Of a DNA stretch of 64,000 nucleotides, positions 56,701-64,000 are shown piece by piece (the first letter of the stretch is position 1; each line of letters begins with the position of its first letter). Source of the stretch: Phaseolus vulgaris (taxonomy: Eukaryota; Streptophyta; Magnoliopsida; Fabales; Fabaceae); NCBI RefSeq assembly GCF_000499845.2, contig NC_023750.2, positions 10,234,084 to 10,298,083 on the forward strand, in the 5' to 3' direction. Made by a program: the position numbers and the translations under genes. A model generated the notes under the pieces. The model saw only the letters and a program-made list of their open reading frames with translations. It was not told where the DNA came from and searched no databases.

Positions 56701-58008
56701 TGGCTGACCATCACCCTTTCGGTTGATCTCATGGTCCTAAAGATGTTTCGGCAAAAAACCCTTCTTTGATCATCTTGACCAGCTGATATTTCAAGGTTAA
56801 ACACTGCTCGATGTCATGGTCGCAGACCTGATGAAAGTCACACCAAGTGATCTTCCTTGCTCCTAGTGTGCAATCAGTCTATTTTGGGAATTATAGTTTG
56901 CTCATCACATTTTCTTTGTGTAACAATGTCTTGAATGTCGTATTGAACTGAGGTTGGGGCAGCTTGTACTCGAGTCGATCTTCTCTCACTAAACTCTTTT
57001 TGGCTACGTACTAGGCGTACTTGCGTTCTGATCACCCCCCTAAACTTGTGTCGGCGTTTTTTGCATGGTGATTGTGCGTGCTCTCCTTATACCTTCCTTG
57101 CTTTAATAATTCATTGACTATCTTCCTCCTTATCACCTCCTCTACTTCAATGTTTACTGCTCACTCTCGTACCTTTGCCATTGATTCAACTCGATTTCGG
57201 ATCAAGGAGTCACTGAAGGGACCTAAAGTTCTTTTACGAATGTGTCCACTACCATCTCCTCGTTTGGATTTTGTAGACAAACTGAAACCGCAGAAAAGTA
57301 GTTTAGGTATTCTTTACAAGATTCTCCCTCTCGTTGTCGGACGTCAAAGAGATCGGCCAGATGGGGTTCCACCTTGTTGGCCGAGAACTACTCTTTAAAT
57401 ACCCGGGAGAACTCCTGGAATGATGTAATGCTGCCATATGGGACTCCACTAAACCAATGGAGGGTCGTTCCCGTGATTGTACCCATGAACATCTTGCAAC
57501 GCATCGCATCTTACCCCTATGAGATTATCATTTGGGCTTTGAAGACCTTCAAGTGCCCCTCCAGATCCTCGACCCCAGAAAAAGGTGTGATCTTTGGTGT
57601 GATAAAATGAGGCGGGATTGTTTCCTCCATAATCGCCTATGAGAATGGCTGAGGATTGTCTCTTTCTAACAAGTCCGGGGAACGGGTTCGTATGTTTCTT
57701 CTTACTTGTCGGTGTACGACTCTTCGCAACTCCTCATTCGCTTTCTATAGTTATTCGTTGCCCCGAATTGTGTCCTCCATCATCCTTCAAGAACAGTCAA
57801 CCTCTTCTTGAAGCCGATTTTGATTAGCTCGAGATTCGTCTCGGTCAGCCCGGGCTTCTTCCTATAGAGGATCTAGTTCTTGCTGGAACTCCTATGCTTG
57901 CCATTTCACTTCCTCGTAGTCACGTTAAAGGGTTTGCATAGTCTCCACAATTTGTTGGAGAGTGGGAGTTTCGTCCACTTCACACCTCTGCTGGTGAGCA
58001 TCTCCCAT
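56700..58008 (-). pseudogene. gag: Tat-like gag, several stops and frameshifts
   Basis: It starts at ATG 58008 (MGDAHQQRCEVDE...). It shows a coiled-coil-like N-terminus with several stops, then the capsid core (FSGVEDLEGHLKVFKAQM, then MRCKMFMGTITGTTLHWFSG, SITSFQEFSRVFKE, DLFDVRQREGES). Then come GPFSDSLIRNRVESMAKVRE and a C-terminal FHQVCDHDIEQC-like zinc-binding block near 56850. At least six internal stops are readable. It matches the plus-strand gag at 59778-60617 in layout but is a separate family. Confidence 0.75.
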
Positions 58009-58065
58009 GTTGTTAGGTAACTGATATTCAAAATATTTTTGTAGTTAGTAGGACAAATTTTACTT

Positions 58066-58083
58066 GCCCCACGACGGGCACCA
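58066..58083 (-). promoter_or_regulatory. Primer-binding site of the minus-strand Tat-like element
   Basis: Read on minus, TGGTGCCCGTCGTGGGGC follows the LTR end (AAACA) by two bases. It is a variant of the TGGCGCCCACCGTGGGGC site found in the other Tat-like elements here. Confidence 0.7.
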
Positions 58084-58085
58084 AA

Positions 58086-58469
58086 TGTTTTCATCGAATT
58101 ACTAATCAAAAGTTTCCACTAAAAAATATGTTTTGTTTCCCAATAATTAGATCGATGAGAAAATTAAATGTGTTCAAGTCCGTCCCTTTTTCTCCTTCCA
58201 AAACTACCTTTTTATCCTCTCAGTCCCACTTTTATGTGGCTTTTCATAACCGTTTGCAGATTCCTCTGTCACCTTCCTTTTTTATAGCGTTTACCTAGTC
58301 TTCGCGTACCTAAATTTAATTATCTCATTTTTTTCCCTCCTTGAGTGCCCCAAAATCAAGGCATTCATATAAGATGGTTATTTCTGATATTTTGTTATGT
58401 GCGATTTCGAAGTGGGACATTATTATAAAATAATATCTTAATTGACTATTATACCGACTTAATCGAACA
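58086..58469 (-). repeat. 5' LTR of the minus-strand Tat-like element
   Basis: It is 384 bp. Read on plus it starts TGTTTTCATCGAATTACT and ends AATCGAACA. It pairs by sequence with 49668-50064. Confidence 0.7.
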
Positions 58470-58489
58470 AATGTTTTCAAATCAAAAAT

Positions 58490-59228
58490 TGTATTGGTCA
58501 GACCTCAGACATCGGCATCAGAGATCGACATCAGACATTGACATCAGACATAGGTGGTCTAGTTGCGATAATGGGACACGTAAGCGGGGCCCCAGAAATA
58601 GCAATGAGCTGACGTAAAGATATAAGAAAGACCTAAATCACGGGAGGGTCCATGTATGTGGTGTGTATAGTACATTCAGGTCTAGCACAAGCAAATATTC
58701 CCTGGTGGCGCCAATGCTGAAGAACGTTAGGGTTTCTAGGGAAAGCTGCATGCATGGCACGTGAATAAATGGGGCACCTATATAACATATGGCCTCACAA
58801 CGCTGGTGCATGAGTTAGTCCCCTAGCGGCCATACTGTTAAGATTTTTCACTCCAGAAGAGGAAAGTCCTGTGCGGTGGCTGCGCTAAGATTGTGCAACA
58901 CGCAACAAGATGCCTCACTAGTAACCCTAATTCCACTTAAGAAAAGATCCTCATGGGACAAGGAAGTTGACCTAGATACAGCCTATAAAATGGGTGGTAA
59001 GAACCCTAGAAAGGTACACAGTTTCTAAGACAGAAACTGTTTTACATACTTATTGTTTCTTACCTCAGTACTGACTTGATCATCGGAGTGCAATCAACAG
59101 GTAGGATCCCCTCTGTTTCAACGGAGGCACTTTCTACCACCTAGAGGAGAGCGTGGAAACCACTAGGAGAAGCAGGAGCCACCACCCACCTTTGAGGTCA
59201 ACGGCGGCTGAGTTAACCAGCAAGAACA
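58490..59228 (+). repeat. 5' LTR of the 58490 Tat-like element
   Basis: It starts TGTATTGGTCAGACC and ends CAGCAAGAACA, 739 bp. GACATCAGACAT-type short repeats fill its start. GCCTATAAAATGGG at about 58980 is the probable promoter. The PBS TGGCACCCACCGTGGGGCC follows at 59231. Confidence 0.8.
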
Positions 59229-60150
59229 TTTGGCACCCACCGTGGGGCCTGATAAAACTAGGTCTCACTCACAATCGTCTTGAGAGCCATCTAACAACAT
59301 AAGGAATACGAGATAAGGTTCATCTGCACTAGAAGGAGGAGACAACGTCTCCATGCAACAACTCATGGAGACCATTCGCGCCCTCCACCAAGCAGTGGCG
59401 GCGTCAAAAGCTCACCAGGACAGGATTCTGGCTGAGGTTCAAGCCGAACAGGCAGCCAGCCAGAACCGATTCTAGGACGATTTGGCTGCGTCACGAGGAA
59501 ACAGTGAAGAGTTGCGTAGGGCCAATGAGGAACTGCGTAGAGATTTACAACGCATAGGAGAGCGTACGATTGATGAGCGGACTCCACCCATACCAATTAG
59601 GGTTCGCCCCATGCCCTTCTCCCAGGCAATCATGGATACAGTAATACCAGCCAGCTTCATGGGTCCAAAAATCTAGCAATGCTGCCCAATGGATTTGAGG
59701 TTGGAACATTGGCGCCCACCGTGGGACCCGATAAAACTAGGTCTCACTCACAATCGTGTTGAGAGCCATCCAGCAACATGAGGAATACGAGAGAAGGTGC
59801 ATCTACACTAGAAGAAGGAGACAGCGTCTCCATGCAACAACTCATAGAGACCATTCGCGCCCTCCAGCAAGTAGTGGCGGCGTCCAAAGCTGACCAGGAC
59901 AAGATTCTGGCTGAGGTTCAAGCTGAACAAACAGCCAGCCAGAACCGATTCCAGGACGATTTGGCTGTGTCGCAAGCAAACAATGAAGAGTTGAGCAGGG
60001 TCAATGAGGAACTGCGCAGAGATTTACAACACATGGGGGAGCATACGACTGATGAGCAGACTCCGCCCATACCAGTTAGAGCTCGCCCCATGCCCTTCTC
60101 CCAGGCAATCATGGACACTGTAATACCAGCCAACTTCATGGGTCCAAAAA
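59229..60150 (+). repeat. Tandem duplication of PBS, leader and gag start
   Basis: 59229-59672 is repeated at 59702-60150. Both copies carry a PBS, the AAACTAGGTCTCACTCACAA leader, and the gag start up to the GPKI codons. The first copy ends in a stop (ATCTAG) and a 30-bp filler (ending GGTTGGAACA) joins them. The two copies differ at about 7-8% of positions by eye, so the duplication is old. Confidence 0.85.
59311..59672 (+). pseudogene. gag: Truncated gag start (first duplicate)
   Basis: It corresponds to the first 115 or so codons of the 59778 gag. The original ATG is ATA at 59298-59300, a TAG interrupts at 59473-59475, and the frame closes at 59673. It retains MQQLMETIRALHQAVAASKA and RPMPFSQAIMDTVIP. 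It lies between two PBS copies and cannot give a gag protein. Confidence 0.75.
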
Positions 60151-60617
60151 TCAGCTTCACGGGTGTAGAAGACTCGGAGGCCCATATCACAGCCTTCCAT
60201 ACCCAGATGATGATCTCGGGAGGCACTGACGCCATGTACTATAAACTATGTATGGGAACATTCTCAAGCACAGCGTTGGACTTGTTCATCAGTCTTCCCG
60301 ATGGACACATTACCTCGTTTGACCAGTTCTCAACATTGTTCAAAGAGCAGTTCATCGTCAACTAGGTTCCCACTCCCGTCACTTTCGATCTCTTCTACGT
60401 TAAGCAATACCAGAGAGAGCCTTTGAAAGGTTTCCTAAACAGGTTCGGGGCACTGGTGGTGAAGTTGTACGCCAAGGACAAAGGCATGATGGTACACGCC
60501 TTCAGGCGAGGAGTGCTGCCAGGACCCTTCAGTGATTCTCTTATAAGGTGTCGCCCAAAAACGTTCAATGAGATCCGTCGCAGAGTTGTGCCCACATCGG
60601 TGCAGAATAAGAGGTAA
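59778..60617 (+). pseudogene. gag: Tat-like gag with one in-frame stop
   Basis: Gag forms the capsid. From ATG 59778 the frame has a coiled-coil-like N-terminus (EEGDSVSMQQLIETIRALQQ), then RPMPFSQAIMDTVIP, FTGVEDSEAHITAFHTQM, DLFISLPDGHITSFDQF and FKEQFIVN, and hits TAG at 60363-60365. The same frame continues (PVTFDLFYVKQYQREPLK, FLNRFGALVVKL, GPFSDSLIRCRPKTFNEI) to a second stop at 60615-60617. Restored reading is not attempted. A C-terminal part follows in another frame at 60799. Confidence 0.8.
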
Positions 60618-60798
60618 CAGAGAAGCGTGGAAGTATTGGCCCTGCCCGACCTCAGGGAACTGGTCATCCTCAGCCAATGAGGGTACACGAGGCCACGAAA
60701 GAGAAGAAAGCCCGGGAAAGCATCCACCATATGAAACGAGGAAGCCTCAAACTAGGGCACGGGCGAAAGAAGGCACTCCTACTAGACAAAACTTCTGA

Positions 60799-61119
60799 AT
60801 GGACCTTAAAGAGCTAATTGTCATCCCCAACGTGGCAGACAGACTAAAGTCACCCCCAAAGACCGATAGAAGGCTAGGTCCCAGCAAAGACACTTGGTGC
60901 AAATTCCACCAAGCCTTTGGCCACAGCCTGCGCAACTGTTTGGCATTGGGGTACCAGTTAGACGAACTGGTGAGGAATGACTTCCTTAAGGAGTACCTAC
61001 AAGAGAACCAAGGGGCCCCGACGTCAGCGGTCCCCACGAGAGATAAGGGACAATTTCTGGAGGATTTTCGGGAGGAGGATGTATCGCCTCCCAGCGAAAG
61101 AAGTACGCTAAAGAGGTAA
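60799..61119 (+). pseudogene. Gag C-terminal / pre-protease segment
   Basis: The frame contains WCKFHQAFGHSLRNCLALGY, a C-x2-H-x3-GH-x4-C zinc-binding block used by Tat-clade gag proteins instead of the CCHC knuckle. It then reads LDELVRNDFLKEYLQ and an acidic tail. It lies in a different frame from 59778-60617 and stops at 61117-61119. The family A LTR is inserted 20 bp downstream. Confidence 0.75.
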
Positions 61120-61142
61120 TGGCAGTAGAAGCGGGAGAGCCC

Positions 61143-62261
61143 TATTGATCAAGAGTGGTCAAGTGCTTTGAAGATTTCATTTATGCTTTGAAGAATCCAA
61201 ATCCTTTGTGTTCGATGCAAGGTTGTGTTGCTGCTGTGTTTTGGGAGGGATCTAGGTAGTTTTATATGTAATCCACTCCTTTGTTGAATCTAAAGCTAAT
61301 GTGTTTTAAATCCTTTTTCAAATAAAGTGTTTTTCAAACTAAGTGAAAAACAACCTGTTGTTTTGTCGAATCAACCGGTTGTTTTACTTTTAGGAGTTTT
61401 TGTAAAGGTTGAAAACTGTTTAAGATTGGTTGACATAACTGCCAAACCAAACAATCGGTTGTTTCGTGGTTTCAACCGATTGTTTTTTTGAAAATCCTAA
61501 CAAAATTCTGTTTTGGTGGTTGAATGTGCTTTAAATGATTTCCAACTGAATACGCTCCTTCATTAAATGCTTTGACCAATCTTTGGAAAATATAAATAGT
61601 TTGTTTATGTTTTCAAACAATGAAAAGAAACATATTTGAGTTTTTCAGTTGTGAAAGAATTGATTCAAGATTTGAACATTCACATCAAAGCTTTGGGTTT
61701 TCTAAGAGAGTGGAATAGGATTGCATTTTGTATTGATTTCAGATTGTTCTGTAAAGAAGTGTAATCTCTTCTCAACCTTCTGTATTTCTGGTGTTGTGTT
61801 GCCAATGAGTGTTGTGTGCTCTTGAGGTGGCCAAGATCAATACTATTGGTGTGTGAATTGCCAAAATGAGTGTGTTTCTTGAAGGGTTCAAGGTCACTGC
61901 TTTGGTGGATTGTGTGTTGTAATTTGGTTTGATTACTTAGTGGATTACCTAGTGGTTTTCTGGGGACTGGATGTAGCTCTTGGTTTAAGAGTGAATCAGT
62001 ATAAATTATTGGTGTATCTTTCTCTTACCCTTAAACTCATTTACATTCTGTTTTTAGTTTTTACTGGTATAAACAACTGATTGTTTCGCAAAAACAACCG
62101 ATTTTTTTTCTGCTGCTTTGCTGTTTTATTGATCTTGTTCTTGGCTAACCTGGTTTCTGTTTTGGATTCATACAAAGAATTTTGTTAAAGATTTAAAAGA
62201 TTTCAAAAACCCCTCTTAAATAATTCACCCCCCCTCTCATTTAAGGCCATATATTCTAACA
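61143..62261 (+). mobile_element. Family A solo LTR (copy 5) with perfect TSD AGCCC
   Basis: It runs from TATTGATCAAGAGTGG (TG changed to TA) to ATTCTAACA, 1119 bp. AGCCC flanks it at 61138-61142 and 62262-62266. TATAAATAG lies at about 61590-61600. CAACCGGTTG and CAATCGGTTGTTTCG words occur at 61372-61460. It separates the gag C-terminus from the protease of the host element. Confidence 0.85.
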
Positions 62262-62266
62262 AGCCC

Positions 62267-62827
62267 GACCAGTCCCCGGAACCCGACCTCTTCTTCACAA
62301 AGGCCGATGTGCATGACGTGGTTCCACATGACAAGGATCCAGTGGTGATCTCAGTGGTGACAACAGGAAGGAGAGTACATTGAGTCATCGCCGATTAGGG
62401 GAGTTCGGCAGATGTGATGTTTTGGTCGACTTTCAATAAGCTGCAACTGTCGACTGATCAATTGAGGCCTTAAGACGGTTGCCTATACAGTTTCGTTGGG
62501 GACCATGTGGAGGTGCGAGGGCACATAGAGCTAAGGACAACTTTCACTAACGGCACCGCATCCTACATAGTTAACATAAGGTACCTTGTTATCGACGCCC
62601 CTTCAGCTTACAACATCTTTCTGGGCAGACCTGCCCTAAACAGAACGAGGGCAGTAGCGTCGACAAGGCATATGAAGATGAAGCTAACCTCCCTTGAGGG
62701 AGTCGTGATAACAGTCAAGTCTGACCAGAAGGCGACAAAGAATTGCTATGAGAATAGCCTGAAGACGAAGAGAGGGGTGTGCACCGTCACCAACCAACCT
62801 CCAGGAGGAGAGGGGGTTCCCGAGTAG
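62267..62827 (+). pseudogene. Tat-like aspartic protease region
   Basis: After the inserted LTR the reading gives DVHDVVPHDKDPVVISVVTT, then the active-site block ADxGSSADVMFW in which the residue between Asp and Gly is a TAG stop (62396-62398), where related elements have Gln. The frame 62507-62827 carries VRGHIELRTTF, YNIFLGRPALNRTRAVAST and MKLTSLEGVVITVKSDQ, the usual end of the protease region. The break in the active site precludes function without readthrough. Confidence 0.8.
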
Positions 62828-62959
62828 AGATCGCCTGAGAAGATCGGTCCGAACCCGCGGAGGAGGTGCTCGAAAGGGAGATTGGGGGAAAGAAGTTCAA
62901 GCACGGCAAATCTCTAATTTAGGAAGCGCAGGACCAAATTGTCGAGGTAATAGCGCGAC

Positions 62960-63690
62960 ACCTGGATGCCTTCGCGTGGTGTGCCTAGACATGCCTGGCA
63001 TCGACCCAGATTTCTTGTGTCATCGCCTCACCATGGACCCCCAGGTTCGACCAGTGTGCCAGAGACGAAGAGAGGGAAGAAGTTCTTGGATACTGGCCAC
63101 ATAGGGGAGATCCAGTATCCCGAATGGCTAGCCAACGTAGTATTGTTCAAGAAGGCCAATGGTAAGTGGAGGATGTGTGTCGACTTCACAGATTTCAACA
63201 AAACTTGCCCGAAAGACTCATCCACTACCCAGCATCGACTCCCTGGTGGACAGCGTGTCAGGCTGCAAACTTCTTAGCTTATTGGATGCGTTCTCTGGAT
63301 ATAACCAGATTCGGATGCATCCCAGGGACAAGTGCAAGATGACATTCATGACAGAACTCTCCTGTTACTACTATAACGTGATACCTTTTGGGCTCAAGAA
63401 TGCAGGTGCAACCTATCAAAGGCTAATGGATAGAGTGCTCGCTCTCATGATAGGGCGAAACGTCCAGGCATTTGTGGATAACATGGTGGTCACCTCCCAA
63501 GTGAAGGACCAGCACGTGCTGATTTGGAGGAGCTATTCACCACGATAGCTAAGTATAGGTTGAGGTTAAACCCTGAAAAATGTGTGTTCGGGGTAGAGGC
63601 AAGAAAAGTCTTAGGATTCTTACTCACTGAGCGTGGGATAGAGGCAAACCCCGAGAAATGCACTACGATTATAGTATAGCTATGAGGAGT
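62960..63690 (+). pseudogene. Tat-like reverse transcriptase, frameshifted
   Basis: RT would copy the element RNA into cDNA. The first frame (62966-63277) has IQYPEWLANVVLFKKANGKW and RMCVDFTDFNKTCPKD, then shifts at about 63220. The second (63159-63548) has LLSLLDAFSGYNQIRMHP, PFGLKNAGATYQRLMDRV and the catalytic box as FVDNMVV (63471-63491), where YVDDMVV is expected; the second Asp is Asn. A third segment reads LNPEKCVFGVEARKVLGFLL. Frameshifts and the lost Asp make it inactive. Confidence 0.85.
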
Positions 63691-64000
63691 CCGATCTTAG
63701 TGAAAGAAGTGCAACAATTGACAGGACGAATGGCCCCTTTCTCCCGATTTATGTCGGCAGGAGGGGATAGGGGACATCCCTATTTCCAATGTTTAAAAAG
63801 GAACAACAGGTTCGTATGGACTAAGGAGTGTGAAGAATCGTTTCTCAAGTTAAAGGAATACCTAGCCATCCCCCCAGTGTTGTGCAAGCCGGTACTAGGT
63901 ACCCCACTCTATTTGTACTTCGCTATCATAGAACGGGCGATCAGATCGGTCCTCGTCCAGGAGCAGGATCACGTGCAGAAGCCCATATACTTTGTCAGTG
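63691..64000 (+). pseudogene. RT connection and start of RNase H, cut by the window end
   Basis: The frames give FSRFMSAGGDRGHPYFQCLK, then WTKECEESFLKLKEYLAIPP, VLCKPVLGTPLYLYFAI and KPIYFVS. These correspond to the RT thumb/connection and the first strands of the Tat RNase H (YLYLAVS...PVYYVSK). Several shifts are needed to read them. The element continues past 64000. Confidence 0.7.

Larger units (their letters stand above)
56386..58085 (-). mobile_element. Internal region of a minus-strand Tat-like element
   Basis: The segment contains a PBS (58066-58083), gag and protease in the normal order on minus. It is cut at about 56386 by the gypsy tandem structure. Its 5' LTR is 58086-58469. RT, RNase H and integrase are not found in the window on this strand. 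Confidence 0.75.
58490..64000 (+). mobile_element. Tat-like Ty3/gypsy element, continuing beyond the window
   Basis: The 5' LTR is 58490-59228, followed by a PBS, a duplicated PBS-gag start, gag, protease, RT and the beginning of RNase H. A family A solo LTR interrupts it at 61143-62261. Many frameshifts and stops (gag at 60363, protease active site at 62396) make it inactive. The 3' LTR lies outside the window. Confidence 0.85.

Noticed and set aside
57072..57610. Plus-strand frames of 108 and 78 codons
   Set aside because: They are shadows of the minus-strand Tat-like gag, which shows the conserved capsid motifs.

Overview
The window is plant nuclear DNA, almost certainly from a dicot and probably a legume of the Phaseolus/Vigna kind; the species guess is inference. 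The evidence is AT-rich intergenic DNA, layered LTR retrotransposons and CACTA-type elements, and a wrecked CC-NB-ARC resistance gene. I see no intact host gene, tRNA, rRNA or CRISPR array. It reads like pericentromeric or other repeat-rich chromatin. Most of the layout rests on LTR ends (TG...CA), 5-bp target-site duplications (TSDs), primer-binding sites (PBS) and polypurine tracts (PPT) read directly from the sequence.

Layout. 1-2220: remnant of a Ty3/gypsy element with a tRNA-Met-type PBS, ending in a second PBS/leader. 2251-2455: minus-strand gypsy pol tail. 2500-4375: A-rich DNA and a CACTA end with subterminal repeats. 4376-16200: an old minus-strand Athila-like element (protease 11400-11655, gag 12300-12989) that received a solo LTR (4641-5571), a gag/protease-only gypsy element (6048-10631) and a family A solo LTR (13342-14437). 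16200-30330: a CC-NB-ARC (CNL) pseudogene, split by a minus-strand family A LTR (17210-29111) and a 719-bp solo LTR (29382-30100). The family A LTR is itself split by a plus-strand family A LTR (17694-18791) and by a young 9.6-kb Ty3/gypsy element (19364-28996). 30783-32129: CACTA-type element holding a solo LTR. 33470-34134: decayed copy of the retrotransposon antisense gene. 34226-36999: minus-strand element whose only gene is that antisense gene. 37005-49660: mostly AT-rich, with CACTA-type MITEs, a LINE-like 3' end, a Tat-like LTR and a 185-bp tandem duplication. 49668-58469: minus-strand Tat-like element with nested insertions. 58490-64000: plus-strand Tat-like element (gag, protease, RT, start of RNase H), running off the window.

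The most interesting content is the gene carried antisense to gag-pol in the Tat/Ogre-like elements. Four copies are visible (22389-23354, 24762-27048, 35894-36601, relic 33886-34134). Two copies share a phase-1 intron at the same protein position, and two share a 5'-leader intron, so this looks like a properly spliced gene with its own transcription unit. The larger copy spliced would encode about 700 residues: a conserved N-terminal domain of the 'putative gypsy type transposon' (Transposase_28-like) kind, then a Pro-rich linker, a basic KRRK patch and a long coiled coil. The young element has lost protease, RT, RNase H and most of integrase, yet has near-identical LTRs and keeps two antisense genes. 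The 34226-36999 element has lost everything except its antisense gene. This pattern makes the antisense protein worth study as a factor that may help or control these non-autonomous elements.
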